Shown here: in pieces, positions 23,298 to 32,098 of the stretch
How positions within the stretch are numbered: position 1 is the first letter of the stretch
Layout: the number at the start of each line of letters is the position of its first letter
NCBI GenBank assembly: GCA_945860895.1
Contig: CAMASK010000014.1
Span: 1-48,729, forward strand
Origin: Bacteriovorax stolpii
Lineage (GTDB): Bacteria > Bdellovibrionota > Bacteriovoracia > Bacteriovoracales > Bacteriovoracaceae
Direction: 5' to 3'
DNA length: 48,729 bases
The notes under the pieces: model-generated
Seen by the model: the letters and a program-made list of their open reading frames with translations, nothing else
Told to the model about the DNA's origin: nothing
The model's database searches: none
Translations under genes and position numbers: made by a program

Positions 23298-23326
23298 TTG
23301 ACGTGATGCGCACAACCATGTAAATA
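23298..23326 (+). promoter_or_regulatory. Promoter of the rnc-era-der operon
   Basis: TTGACG (23298-23303), a 17-nt spacer and TAAATA (23321-23326), beginning four bases after the ABC-F stop. The predicted RNA start near 23333 leaves a leader of about 113 nt before rnc. Confidence 0.55.
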
Positions 23327-23350
23327 TCTCACGCTCTTTGGATACGTTTG

Positions 23351-23420
23351 CATTATTGCTTCAAAACCTCTATCTATAGCCAACGATTTCAATAATTGCT
23401 CCGATTCTCGAGGAACGGAG
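23351..23420 (+). promoter_or_regulatory. Structured leader of rnc, possible RNase III autoregulation site
   Basis: Two adjoining stems are visible. CATTATTG (23351-23358) pairs with CAATAATTG (23390-23398, one bulge). CTCCG plus TTC (23399-23407) pairs with GAA plus CGGAG (23413-23420) around TCGAG, with one bulged A. In E. coli the rnc operon leader contains stems that RNase III cuts to limit its own synthesis; a similar role here is inferred. Confidence 0.4.
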
Positions 23421-23445
23421 AAAGACGACCTTACTAGGGTGATTC

Positions 23446-24195
23446 ATGTCACAGCCTCGTTTGCATGAACAATTAATATCACTTTTCTCGGAAAGAAGTT
23501 CCCGGGATCTGAAAGCATGTCTGGAGCATCCGGATTTCACTGCATTTATGCGTGAGCACGACTTGCAGTTACCTTTGGAAGAACTGGTTCTCGCCTTTAC
23601 ACATACATCTTTTTCACATGAGTACGAAGTACCTCATCAAGAACTTTCTGAGTTTTTTGGAGATGCCGTTGTCCAATTGATTATTACGGCTGAATTAATG
23701 AAAAGATATCCTGCTGAAAAAGAAGGCCGACTTTCAAAACTTCGCAGCTCCATTGTAAATGAAAAAACGCTCGCGCAAGTCGCCAGTCACATAAAACTTC
23801 AGGAATTTATCTTAGTTGGTAAAGGCGAATTCAAAAAAGAGCTTTATCTTCAGGACACTGTGCTGTCCGACACATTCGAGGCATTAATGGCCAAAATATT
23901 TAAGTTTCATGGTTTGGAATTCGCTTCAGCAAAATTGTTAACTTGGTTAACTAATTCAGCTCCCGAAGCGTTCAATTTAGATAAACTCGACAACTTTGAT
24001 TCCAAATCAAAATTACAAGAAGCCACTCTGGCCAAATATAAAACTCTTCCCCGCTATAGTGCAGACATTCTTCAGGAAGGTTTTTTGGTGAAGTTATGGG
24101 TTAATGATTCGTTGATAACGGAAGGAGTTTTTCCTTCCAAAAAAACCGGTGAGCGTGAGCTGGCCCGTAAAGTATTAGAGAACAAAGATTTTTAA
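23446..24195 (+). CDS. rnc: Ribonuclease III
   Basis: A 249-residue enzyme. The catalytic domain has AFTHTSFSHEY, ELSEFFGDAVVQL (the family signature, with acidic metal ligands), GRLSKLRSSIVNEKTLA and DTFEALMAKIF (second acidic pair). A double-stranded RNA-binding domain follows from about residue 180 (SKLQEATLAKYKTLPRY to ERELARKVL). It cuts double-stranded RNA in rRNA processing. The first gene of a conserved rnc-era-der cluster, preceded by AGGGTGA and a structured leader. Confidence 0.96.
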   Translation: MSQPRLHEQLISLFSERSSRDLKACLEHPDFTAFMREHDLQLPLEELVLAFTHTSFSHEYEVPHQELSEFFGDAVVQLIITAELMKRYPAEKEGRLSKLRSSIVNEKTLAQVASHIKLQEFILVGKGEFKKELYLQDTVLSDTFEALMAKIFKFHGLEFASAKLLTWLTNSAPEAFNLDKLDNFDSKSKLQEATLAKYKTLPRYSADILQEGFLVKLWVNDSLITEGVFPSKKTGERELARKVLENKDF

Positions 24196-24204
24196 GGAGC
24201 ATAC

Positions 24205-25176
24205 ATGTTATTATTAGACCAACATCCACATAATAAAGCGATTATGATTGCTGTATTGGGAAAACCCAATGCTGGCAAAAGTACCTTTATTAATCATCTT
24301 TTGGGATTTGATCTATCAATCGTAAGTCCTAAGCCTCAGACGACCAGAAATAACTTTCATTGTGCTTTCACGATTGATCGTACTGAAGTTGTTTTAGTCG
24401 ACACTCCGGGAGTTCATTCCAATAGCCAGGAATTGAATAAAAGGATGAACGGTCAGGCACAGATGGGGTCTGAAGGTGTAGATATAAACTTTGTGCTCCT
24501 GGATCTAACTGTAAATAACGTCGTTTCTGAATTTAAAGATTTTGTCAAAAACTTTGAGAATCCACTTAGTCGCACTTGGATTATCTTCACCAAGGCAGAT
24601 CTGGTAAATAAAGAAGCCGTGAAATTAACTGAAACCATGAATGCCTTAAAAGAAATTTGTCCTACTATTGAAAAGCATTTTGTTATTAGTTCAATTGACG
24701 GTCATAATATCCACGAAGTCACTGGCGCCATTCAAGATGCTGCCCAGAGTGGACCTCACATGTATCCTAATGGCGACGTTTCAAATAAAAATGAGCGCTT
24801 TTTTGTGACTGAATACATTCGTGAACAAGCCTTCCGTTTATTAAATGAAGAATTGCCATACGAAGTGGCCGTTGTGATCGATGAATATAAAGACGTAAAA
24901 AAGAAAGAGGAGAATGCTACTCCTGAAGCCCATATCTCTGCTTCCATTTTGGTGAATCGTCCTTCCCAGCGAGCAATTGTAGTTGGTCGAGGCGGATCAA
25001 TTATCAAAGAAATCGGAATCAATGCCCGGAAAAAAATTGAGGCGATGACTGGTGGTAAGGTTCACTTGAATCTTCATGTAAAAGTATCACCGAAATGGTT
25101 TAATAATAACTTCGTTTTGGATGAAATTGGTCTTCCACGGACCCAGCATTCGGCTCGCGTGTGGAGGAAAAAATGA
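24205..25176 (+). CDS. era: GTPase Era
   Basis: A 323-residue GTPase with KPNAGKSTF (G1), TTRNNFH (G2), VDTPGVHS (G3), FTKADLV (G4) and a C-terminal KH domain ([21 protein letters not shown] split around 262-280). Era binds the 3' end of 16S rRNA and helps 30S maturation at the membrane. It has AAGGAG eight bases upstream and overlaps der by four bases (ATGA). The KH domain ends in the normal place. Confidence 0.96.
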   Translation: MLLLDQHPHNKAIMIAVLGKPNAGKSTFINHLLGFDLSIVSPKPQTTRNNFHCAFTIDRTEVVLVDTPGVHSNSQELNKRMNGQAQMGSEGVDINFVLLDLTVNNVVSEFKDFVKNFENPLSRTWIIFTKADLVNKEAVKLTETMNALKEICPTIEKHFVISSIDGHNIHEVTGAIQDAAQSGPHMYPNGDVSNKNERFFVTEYIREQAFRLLNEELPYEVAVVIDEYKDVKKKEENATPEAHISASILVNRPSQRAIVVGRGGSIIKEIGINARKKIEAMTGGKVHLNLHVKVSPKWFNNNFVLDEIGLPRTQHSARVWRKK

Positions 25177-27032
25177 ATAAGAGATCAATCGTCGTCTCCT
25201 TAATCGGAAGACCAAACGTCGGTAAGAGTACTATCTTTAATCGCTTAATGAGAAAACAATATCTCGCCATGACTCACGATCAGCCTGGTGTGACTCGCGA
25301 TCGTCACTACGGCATTATGAAGCTTGAAGAGCTTTATGAAGGAGAGCTTTGCGAGGAAGAAATCATACTGGTTGATACTGGTGGATTTTATCCGGATAAA
25401 ATTGAAATCGATCCTAAAAAGAAAAATAATATTGATCCTTTCTTTAACATCATGGCCGATCATGCGAAAATTGCAATTGATGAGTCTGATCTAGTTCTCT
25501 TCGTAGTAGATGTGCGTGATGGACTGCTTCCTTTTGATAAAGGAATTTGTGATTACATCCGTTCTACGAAAAAACCTTTCTGGATGCTTTTAAATAAATT
25601 CGACACAGATAAGCAGGAAGGGGATCAATACGATTTTTATAATCTCGGTCTTGATCCAGAAGATATGCAGCCAATGTCTGCGGAACATAACCGCGGTTTT
25701 GGTGATCTTCGCGAGAAATTATTAATTGCCGCTAAAAAGCTTAATATCGTTGAAGAAAATCTTTCAGTTGAAGAGCATTTGCAAAATGGTGTGAAACCAA
25801 GAAATGATGTGGTTTCATCGGTTGCTATAATTGGTGCACCAAATGCTGGTAAATCAACACTCTTAAACTGTCTGGTGGGTGCGCAAAGGGCGTTGGTTTC
25901 AGAAATTGCCGGGACAACAGTTGATCCAATTGAAGGCTACGTTGATCTGTACTTTGGCCCAGACATTGATCTTTTAAGCTCTCAAGACAATGCTTTCAGG
26001 AAAGATAACTCAAAAATCTTTGATGAAATGAAAAAATTTGCCGAAACAGGCGATGTTGATTTGCATGATGTGGATGAAGATGATCTGACTGAAAATGAAC
26101 AAAAAATTTACATTGAATTTGGTCAAACAGAAGAGTCCAAAGGTTTTCAGGACGAGGAAATTGAAACTCGTGGAGCAAAAGATTTTAGTTTTGATGAGTC
26201 TAATACAGGGGACGATTACTTTTCTGAAAATCAGATCATATCGGAAATTGAAAAAAACTGGAATGGCGCTCCTGAAGAAGTCGCCGATCTCGAAAATGCA
26301 CTTTTTGTGAATAGATGGCGCTCGATTAAGCTGGTGGATACTGCCGGTATTCGTAAGGCAAAACTTGTTGATGGCTTTATTGAAACTCAATCTGTTTACC
26401 GCTCCCTTCGGGCGATTTCTGAGTCTGATGTCGTGCTTTTCATGATTGATTCAACTCTGGGGATTACTCACCAGGATCGTCGTCTGATTGATATCGCTTT
26501 AGAGAAAGGAAAATCCCTGATCGTTTGTTTAAATAAGATTGATCTTTTAAGAGAAGTCTTTGCTGATCAAAAAAAGAAAAAAGAATGGATTCAAAACCTT
26601 CGCGATGATGTTCCTTGGCTAAGTTTCTGCCAACTCGTGACGATTTCTGCTCAGAAGAGCCGTAACATTAATTATTTGCGTGAAGCCTTAAAGCGCACCA
26701 TTGTTATTCGCAATCGAAAAATTCCAACTGGTGCATTGAACCGTTGCTTATCAACGCTGACAGAAAAAAATCCGGTAGTGATTCAGAAAACCAGCAGTAA
26801 GCGTTTTAAAATTAAATATGCTTCCATGCTCAAGTCTAGTCCACCGACATTCCTGATCTTTTCCAACAAGTCTCAGGATATTCCGGATAACTACCGCCGC
26901 TACTTGGTGAATGGACTTAGAAATGAATTTGATCTTACAAATACACCAGTTCATTTGATTTTCAGAACATCGACTGACATTGAAAGAAGAATGAAGAAAG
27001 TAGAAAAGAAATCCAGCGGCCCTACCAGGTAA
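25173..27032 (+). CDS. der: GTPase Der (EngA) with a large acidic insertion in the second GTPase domain
   Basis: A 619-residue double GTPase, clearly longer than usual Der (about 440-500). Domain 1 has GRPNVGKST (12-20), [14 protein letters not shown] (67-72) and LNKFD (140-144). Domain 2 has GAPNAGKST (221-229), GTTVDP (247-252), [10 protein letters not shown] (388-397) and LNKID (453-457), then the KH-like domain from about 520. Between GTT and DTAG there are about 139 residues where E. coli has about 19: residues roughly 263-378 are an extra, strongly acidic stretch. The G2 motif reads GTTVD rather than GTTRD. Der supports 50S assembly. ATG 25173 overlaps the era stop and has GGAGG upstream. 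The frame is intact. Confidence 0.95.
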   Translation: MNKRSIVVSLIGRPNVGKSTIFNRLMRKQYLAMTHDQPGVTRDRHYGIMKLEELYEGELCEEEIILVDTGGFYPDKIEIDPKKKNNIDPFFNIMADHAKIAIDESDLVLFVVDVRDGLLPFDKGICDYIRSTKKPFWMLLNKFDTDKQEGDQYDFYNLGLDPEDMQPMSAEHNRGFGDLREKLLIAAKKLNIVEENLSVEEHLQNGVKPRNDVVSSVAIIGAPNAGKSTLLNCLVGAQRALVSEIAGTTVDPIEGYVDLYFGPDIDLLSSQDNAFRKDNSKIFDEMKKFAETGDVDLHDVDEDDLTENEQKIYIEFGQTEESKGFQDEEIETRGAKDFSFDESNTGDDYFSENQIISEIEKNWNGAPEEVADLENALFVNRWRSIKLVDTAGIRKAKLVDGFIETQSVYRSLRAISESDVVLFMIDSTLGITHQDRRLIDIALEKGKSLIVCLNKIDLLREVFADQKKKKEWIQNLRDDVPWLSFCQLVTISAQKSRNINYLREALKRTIVIRNRKIPTGALNRCLSTLTEKNPVVIQKTSSKRFKIKYASMLKSSPPTFLIFSNKSQDIPDNYRRYLVNGLRNEFDLTNTPVHLIFRTSTDIERRMKKVEKKSSGPTR

Positions 27033-27807
27033 AGTTATAGGTTACGATGACTGAAATTACATTTCCTGTAAGGTCTTCGTAACCATAAGTACTGGCCGGA
27101 TCATTGGTTTGACGATAATCCTGGGTGAACTTATCAAAAAAGTTCACCACGTGATAAAGGAATTCTACATTGATGTAGGAAGCCTTAAGTTCAACCGGGA
27201 ATTCAAAACCAAAGCCAAGGCCAGATCCAATACCGCCACCTTTTTGTTTATCAAAGTTTTTCTTATCGATAAATTTATTGGTTTGGTACCAATACTCAAG
27301 GCGGCCTACAAAATACGGGTTGGAATAGGTAATGGCAGTTCCTAAGTCCGTAGTATCGATGTAGTATTTATATCCCACGAACAAGCGAGTCATATCAGTG
27401 ACCACCGTCCCAATTTGGCCCTGTCCAGGATAACCATTCACCTCAGTATTTAAAACCATTGTGTGTTTTGAATATTCTATGCCGAGCAAGATGGCTTTTT
27501 GAAAATCAAGAAAATAATTTACTGATAAATGGAAAGTAGGTGGATTGTCTTCATAAGCTTGACCTCGGTTTCCGGTAAAGGTCGTAATTCCACCACCAAG
27601 ATTAACTGAAAAGAATCTTCCGTAACGATAAAATCTTTCATCTTCTAAAACTTGGGAGGTTTCCAAGTCTTCACTAAAGTCTGTAAAGATATCGGCGCCA
27701 CTGAGTGTGCTTTCATCATCAAGTTCCTGCATCACTTGCTCATTTGACTGCCCAAAGGCACAAACGTTTAGAAAAAGTGAAATAAGAAGAATTAGTCTAA
27801 TCTGCAT
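27022..27807 (-). CDS. Outer-membrane beta-barrel-like protein (261 aa)
   Basis: It has a signal peptide ([19 protein letters not shown]), an acidic linker ([20 protein letters not shown]), then alternating polar and aromatic strands from [13 protein letters not shown] to a final strand [13 protein letters not shown], ending in an aromatic residue as outer-membrane barrels do for BAM recognition. An eight-strand OMP_b-brl-type barrel is likely; it may belong to the OMP family common in myxobacteria and Bdellovibrio, but I cannot confirm that. It overlaps the 3' end of der by 11 nt on the opposite strand and is the second gene of a two-gene unit with the next barrel gene. Confidence 0.75.
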   Translation of the reverse strand: MQIRLILLISLFLNVCAFGQSNEQVMQELDDESTLSGADIFTDFSEDLETSQVLEDERFYRYGRFFSVNLGGGITTFTGNRGQAYEDNPPTFHLSVNYFLDFQKAILLGIEYSKHTMVLNTEVNGYPGQGQIGTVVTDMTRLFVGYKYYIDTTDLGTAITYSNPYFVGRLEYWYQTNKFIDKKNFDKQKGGGIGSGLGFGFEFPVELKASYINVEFLYHVVNFFDKFTQDYRQTNDPASTYGYEDLTGNVISVIVTYNFTW

Positions 27808-27810
27808 AAG

Positions 27811-28302
27811 TTAGAGGTAAAAGTGCACAGCCGCTTTAAGGAATTGATCCCCTAAAGTTTGAAAGCTGTTGCCCCCTTCGCTATTGACCTTTCTAACTGA
27901 GAGACCGAACTCTAGACTAAAGCCTAGGCTTTCAAGTCCAGAAAAATGAAATTCTGACCCTATAGTGCCATCAATCTGGTGACCAGTTTGGACTTCTTTT
28001 TTTTGATTTAAGTAAGTTTCTGAAGCTAAAAGAGCGGCCATGTAAAAATTTAGCTGTGGTTCGTCAAAAATGATGCGGTAAAGCTTAAGGCCAGCTCCAT
28101 AAAGAGTATTGTCGTTATTTGATTTAAATCCGAGCATGGCACCTAGGGCAAATGTCTTGGATTGTTGGGTTTTAAGAGAAATGGCCGGGATATCATTGGC
28201 CAGCTGATTAGTGAATCCAATCCCCACACGACCACGGAGATCTGCCCCTATGGCGATCGATGGAAGGAGAAAAAATGAGAAGATGATCAATTTTTGTATC
28301 AT
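27811..28302 (-). CDS. Exported barrel-like protein (163 aa)
   Basis: A short protein with a signal peptide (MIQKLIIFSFFLLPSIAIGA) and beta-strand-like repeats (RGRVGIGFTNQL, TFALGAMLGFKSNN, LGFSLEFGLSVRKV), ending KAAVHFYL with an aromatic near the C terminus. Likely a small outer-membrane barrel. Family not recognised. It is three bases upstream of the 261-residue barrel gene on the same strand, so the two are co-transcribed and may form a pair. Divergent from the yfgM-like gene. Confidence 0.7.
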   Translation of the reverse strand: MIQKLIIFSFFLLPSIAIGADLRGRVGIGFTNQLANDIPAISLKTQQSKTFALGAMLGFKSNNDNTLYGAGLKLYRIIFDEPQLNFYMAALLASETYLNQKKEVQTGHQIDGTIGSEFHFSGLESLGFSLEFGLSVRKVNSEGGNSFQTLGDQFLKAAVHFYL

Positions 28303-28330
28303 AACTTAAGTCTAAGGAATCTTTTGATCT

Positions 28331-28359
28331 TTGACAACTGAACGAGGGAGGTTTTAAAC
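28331..28359 (+). promoter_or_regulatory. Promoter of the yfgM-bamB pair
   Basis: TTGACA (28331-28336, consensus), a 17-nt spacer and TTAAAC (28354-28359) lie 38 nt before ATG 28398. The decamer TCTAAGGAAT occurs twice in this intergenic region (28311-28320 and 28361-28370), flanking the promoter. Confidence 0.55.
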
Positions 28360-28397
28360 TTCTAAGGAATTTTTCAAAGACAGCAAAAAGGATTTTC

Positions 28398-29060
28398 ATG
28401 AGCGATGTGACTCAAACTCAGACTCTCGAGCAAACTTTAAATAAAACAGATTTCGGTCATATTCTTTATGAAAACCGAAAAATCTTTTTCGGTGCTTTGC
28501 TTGCAGTTTTGTTTCTTTCAACAGGATACGTTGTATGGAGGCAGTCTCAAAAAGCCTCAGCGCTGAACACTTCAGTTAAAGTTTTCGAATTCCAGACTAA
28601 GGTTTGGGATAGTGCTAAGGGTGGCAAGCTTGCAGTTGCTGAATTAGTAAAAGCTTTTGAAGGTTTGGGCAAAGATGTTCAAACTGCGGCCGTCATGGTT
28701 CCGGTTGGCCTTGAGATGGGTAAGTTTTTAATTGAAAAGAATGCTCTCTTTGAAGCTGAAACAGTTCTTTCTAAAATTGATATGTCTCATCCAGTGACTT
28801 CATTTTTTGTAGGTATGCAAAGATCGGTTGCCTTGGAAAAGCAAAACAAACTTGCTGAAGCGATTGCAGTTCTTGAAAAAATTGCCACAGACAAAGAAGT
28901 TTTGATGGCTTCAAAAGTCAACCTTGAGCTTGGTCGCTTAAATCTCGCTTTAGGCGAAAAAGCAAAAGCTCAAACTCATTTTGATTACGTAATCAATACT
29001 TTTCCAAATGATGATCAGGCTAAATTAGCAAAACTTTATCTCGCAAAATTAAAACAATGA
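28398..29060 (+). CDS. YfgM-like membrane-anchored TPR protein
   Basis: A 220-residue protein with a short cytoplasmic start, one transmembrane helix (about 29-47, IFFGALLAVLFLSTGYVVW) and a helical repeat region outside (TPR-like: MGKFLIEKNALFEAETVL, KQNKLAEAIAVLEKIA, LGRLNLALGEKAKAQTHF). This is the layout of YfgM, a periplasmic chaperone partner of PpiD and the Sec translocon in E. coli. The next gene is bamB-like and overlaps it (ATGA), as yfgM-bamB-der do in E. coli, which strengthens the call. AAGGA precedes the start. Confidence 0.82.
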   Translation: MSDVTQTQTLEQTLNKTDFGHILYENRKIFFGALLAVLFLSTGYVVWRQSQKASALNTSVKVFEFQTKVWDSAKGGKLAVAELVKAFEGLGKDVQTAAVMVPVGLEMGKFLIEKNALFEAETVLSKIDMSHPVTSFFVGMQRSVALEKQNKLAEAIAVLEKIATDKEVLMASKVNLELGRLNLALGEKAKAQTHFDYVINTFPNDDQAKLAKLYLAKLKQ

Positions 29061-30157
29061 AATATTGCTTATTAGGGGTCCTGCTAGTTCTTACTGGATG
29101 CGCCGGCCTAAAGCCTCAAGCTCCAAAAAAAGAAAAGAATTTTTTTAATAACATCTGGTCTAAAAATCTTGATGCTGCTTATGTTTCGGGAAATTTACCT
29201 ATTGGTCTTGGTGCTCCCCGTATATTTAATGACATCGTTTATATGGGCAGTGTTAATGGTGTGATGAGTGCATATGATGTTGAGTCAGGACGTCTTCTCT
29301 GGGCCATGAATGAAAAAACACCTTTAGGCGGTCCGGTTGAATTTTTTAATGAACATGTTGCCTATGGTGGATTGAATGGTAGATTTTTTGTCCGCCATTA
29401 TCTATCTGGGAAATTAAAATACGCTATTGATCTGGCTGCACCTATTGAAAGTGCTCCAGTGTTTCATGGTGGCAGACTTTTTATTTATTTACGTGGGCAT
29501 CAGATTGTTCAGTTAGATGCTGAAACAGGTAAAATGATATGGGTTTATAAAAGAGCAGTGCCAGTAACTACTACTCTTCAAAGAACCACTAGACCACTTA
29601 TCCTTGGGAATAAAGTTGTTCTTGGATTTGCTGATGGATTCCTAGGAGCTTTGTCTTTGGATGAAGGTCTACTTTTATGGGAAACCAAGCTGGTTGATAA
29701 TTCAAAATTTGTTGATGTCGACCTGAACCCAATAATAGCTGGCGGCATGATTATTTCTGGTTCTCCATCGGGAGAATTAAAGGCGATCAACCCTGAAAAT
29801 GGTGCGATTGCTAGAGATTTTGGCGTAAGCGTAATGGCCCATCCTCTTTTAAAGGGGGAGCAGCTCATTCTTGGTAGCAACGATGGAGAAGTTGTCATCA
29901 TGGGACTTGATGCCAAAATTTTAAAGAGCGCCAAAATTTCTAAGCAGGCCATTAGTGCTGTAACATGGTGGAAAGACATGTTGGTAGTGGCAAGCTTTGA
30001 CGGCAAGATTCAAGCCGTTGATCCCTTAACTCTAAAAGTCGTTGATACCTTCAATCTTGGTTATGATTTTTCAGCCGTTTTTTCTGATTTAGTTACAACC
30101 GAAGATTTCATGGCATTGTATTCTTCGCGTAATCATCTTTACCTATTCGCAAAATAA
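29057..30157 (+). CDS. bamB: BamB-like outer-membrane assembly lipoprotein
   Basis: A 366-residue lipoprotein (lipobox LTGC, Cys15) with PQQ-type beta-propeller repeats. Examples are MSAYDVESGRLLWAMNEKTP, VQLDAETGKMIWVYKR, GALSLDEGLLLWETKLVD and KAINPENGAIARDFG, each with the Asp/Glu-x-G-x-x-x-W blade signature or a variant. BamB is a lipoprotein of the BAM complex that scaffolds outer-membrane barrel insertion. It overlaps the yfgM-like gene by four bases. Two putative barrel clients lie next door. Confidence 0.88.
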   Translation: MKYCLLGVLLVLTGCAGLKPQAPKKEKNFFNNIWSKNLDAAYVSGNLPIGLGAPRIFNDIVYMGSVNGVMSAYDVESGRLLWAMNEKTPLGGPVEFFNEHVAYGGLNGRFFVRHYLSGKLKYAIDLAAPIESAPVFHGGRLFIYLRGHQIVQLDAETGKMIWVYKRAVPVTTTLQRTTRPLILGNKVVLGFADGFLGALSLDEGLLLWETKLVDNSKFVDVDLNPIIAGGMIISGSPSGELKAINPENGAIARDFGVSVMAHPLLKGEQLILGSNDGEVVIMGLDAKILKSAKISKQAISAVTWWKDMLVVASFDGKIQAVDPLTLKVVDTFNLGYDFSAVFSDLVTTEDFMALYSSRNHLYLFAK

Positions 30158-30193
30158 TAAAATTCTTAAATTAAATGTCTTCTGTTTTCAGCC

Positions 30194-30235
30194 TTTGCCG
30201 ATGCTACTTCGTGAGGAGTAGCATCTATTGGTAAA
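30194..30235 (+). promoter_or_regulatory. Long hairpin upstream of the M14 peptidase
   Basis: GATGCTACT (30200-30208) pairs perfectly with AGTAGCATC (30217-30225). Beyond a 4-nt bulge, TTTGCC (30194-30199) pairs with GGTAAA (30230-30235). No T-run follows, so it is either a processed end of the bamB message or a 5' leader element of the next gene, 14 nt ahead of its start. Confidence 0.45.
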
Positions 30236-30249
30236 CAAAGGAATGCTTT

Positions 30250-31557
30250 ATGAAAAAATTGCTTTTATCATTATCGTTATGCGTTCTCACTTCACAAGCT
30301 TTTGCTTCGGTTAAAATTGAAGAAGAACTTTTTGTATTAGGTCAAAAACCAGAAGTTTTAAAAGAACTTATTACTGCTGGCTCTGTAGAAATCGATCACG
30401 TTACTTCTGAGGGATTTGAGATCTATGGTCGTAATGGTCTTAGTCAATATCTTGATGAGAAGAAGATCCCATATTTTGACATGAAGTCTGTCTCAAAATT
30501 AGCTTTTGCTGAGTATCCTTCTCATGCACAGATCACGGCTAAGCTTCAGGCCGCAGCTGCAAAAAATCCTTCGATGATGAAACTTTTCTCAATCGGTAAA
30601 TCGATAAAAGGAAAAGAATTGTGGGTAATGAAAATTTCTGACAATGTAAACATTGATGAAGTTGAGCCAGAGTTTAAGTACATCTCATCTATGCATGGTG
30701 ATGAGATTACGGGGCGAGAGATGACTGTTTCATTAATTGAAGAGATGGCAGAAAAATACGGTTCTAATGATGAGTTGACTGAGTTGATCAATAATACCGA
30801 AATCTATATCATGCCTTCTATGAATCCAGATGGTTCAGAAAGAAAGCAGCGTGCAAATGCGAACGGGACAGATCTTAATCGTAATTTTCCTGATCTGAAA
30901 GAGGCCAACTCTGCTGCAGGAAGAGAGCTTGAGAATCAAAATGTCATGAAGTTTCAGGCAGAACGTAAGTTTTCTCTTTCTGCTAACTTTCATGGTGGAA
31001 CAATTGTGGCCAACTACCCATGGGATTCAACTTATGACCGTCACCCATTGGATGGTTTAGTAAAAGAGCTTTCTTTGGTCTATGCTGATCTTAATCCGGA
31101 AATGAGAAATTCTTCTGAATTTGCTGGCGGGATTACAAATGGTGCTGACTGGTATGTTGTAAAAGGTGGAATGCAGGACTGGAGTTGTTTTTTCTATAAT
31201 GATCTGCAAATTACTTTAGAAGTTTCACACACTAAATATCCTAGCTATTCTGATATTCCAGATTTTTATAAGAGCAATCGTGATTCAATGGTTAGCTTTA
31301 TGAAGCAAGTTCATCGGGGTGCTGGTTTTAAAATGAAGCGTGCGGGAGTTTCTGGAACAGTGAGAGTGAAACAACTTTCTCCAGAATCTAAAGATCTTGG
31401 ATCTTATGCTTTCAATTCTTCAGAGTTCTACAAAGTATTGCCTGATGGTGAATACGCTTATGTTGTGACTGAGAAGAATAAGTCGCCCCAAGAAATTCGT
31501 GTCTCTGTAGAGAGCAATAAGATTTCTTCTAACGGAAATTTCAGCGTTATTGAATGA
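30250..31557 (+). CDS. Secreted M14 zinc carboxypeptidase
   Basis: A 435-residue protein with a signal peptide (MKKLLLSLSLCVLTSQAFAS). Zinc ligands are His149 and Glu152 in SMHGDEITGREM, and His248 in NFHGG; the substrate-binding segment is TDLNRNFPD (207-215) and the catalytic base is Glu324 in ITLEVSHTKYP. A small C-terminal beta domain (GVSGTVRVKQLS to DGEYAYVV) resembles the regulatory-like domain of the carboxypeptidase N/D subfamily. It removes C-terminal residues from peptides outside the cytoplasm, in keeping with a proteolytic lifestyle. AAAGGA precedes the start. The stop directly abuts the convergent EVE gene. Confidence 0.93.
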   Translation: MKKLLLSLSLCVLTSQAFASVKIEEELFVLGQKPEVLKELITAGSVEIDHVTSEGFEIYGRNGLSQYLDEKKIPYFDMKSVSKLAFAEYPSHAQITAKLQAAAAKNPSMMKLFSIGKSIKGKELWVMKISDNVNIDEVEPEFKYISSMHGDEITGREMTVSLIEEMAEKYGSNDELTELINNTEIYIMPSMNPDGSERKQRANANGTDLNRNFPDLKEANSAAGRELENQNVMKFQAERKFSLSANFHGGTIVANYPWDSTYDRHPLDGLVKELSLVYADLNPEMRNSSEFAGGITNGADWYVVKGGMQDWSCFFYNDLQITLEVSHTKYPSYSDIPDFYKSNRDSMVSFMKQVHRGAGFKMKRAGVSGTVRVKQLSPESKDLGSYAFNSSEFYKVLPDGEYAYVVTEKNKSPQEIRVSVESNKISSNGNFSVIE

Positions 31558-32019
31558 TTAGTTTCCAAGCTTTAAGATAAATTCAAATTCTTTATTGGTA
31601 ACCGGCAGAATTGAAAGGCGGTTACCTCTTTGAAGAAGTCTCATCTCACTGAGCTCTTTATGCTTTTTCATTTCTTCCAGAGAAACAAAGTTTTTTAAAT
31701 CCTGATCATAAGTCACGTCGATGAGAAACCAGCGAGGGGTTTCTTTGGTGGCCTTGGGGTCATAATATTCTGATTTTTTTTCAAACTGGGTTGAGTCAGG
31801 GTAGGGTTTTGAGCTCACTTTCGCAATACCTGCCACTCCGGGAATCTCACAGCTAGAATGGTAAAATAGAATCAGCTCACCTTCTTGCATTTCATCACGC
31901 ATGAAATTGCGGGCCTGATAGTTGCGCACACCATTCCAGGGTTCAGTTTTTTTAGGACGCTTTTTAAGCTCCTGAAAGGAGAAAACTTCAGGTTCCGACT
32001 TCATAATCCAGTATTTCAT
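31558..32019 (-). CDS. EVE domain-containing protein
   Basis: A 153-residue single-domain protein of the EVE (PUA-like) family: MKYWIMKSEPEVFSF at the start, WNGVRNYQARNFMRDEM, ILFYHSSCEIPGVAGIAKV and YDPKATKETPRW. Members bind modified nucleobases in DNA or RNA and are often linked to restriction or RNA regulation; this stand-alone, thymocyte nuclear protein-like form is widespread. Its stop is adjacent to the M14 stop, with no terminator between them. A -10-like AATATA lies close to the start codon, overlapping a possible regulatory repeat further upstream. Confidence 0.92.
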   Translation of the reverse strand: MKYWIMKSEPEVFSFQELKKRPKKTEPWNGVRNYQARNFMRDEMQEGELILFYHSSCEIPGVAGIAKVSSKPYPDSTQFEKKSEYYDPKATKETPRWFLIDVTYDQDLKNFVSLEEMKKHKELSEMRLLQRGNRLSILPVTNKEFEFILKLGN

Positions 32020-32041
32020 ACTCTTATATTGGACACAAATG

Positions 32042-32075
32042 CTCAGGAAATCAAGTTCTCAAAATGATTTCCGAG
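32042..32075. promoter_or_regulatory. Inverted repeat between divergent EVE and lipoprotein genes
   Basis: GGAAATCA (32046-32053) and TGATTTCC (32065-32072) are perfect 8-bp arms, extended by CTC (32042-32044) and GAG (32073-32075) past one bulged base. On the minus strand TTGATT, a possible -35 box for the EVE gene, lies within it. It may be an operator or an RNA hairpin in the lipoprotein leader. Confidence 0.4.
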
Positions 32076-32098
32076 TAGTTCACTGAAGAGGTGAATTT

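Noticed and set aside
25959-26306. Frameshift or assembly artefact explaining the long Der
   Set aside because: The frame stays open with coding-like codon use, and the flanking GTPase motifs are in phase.
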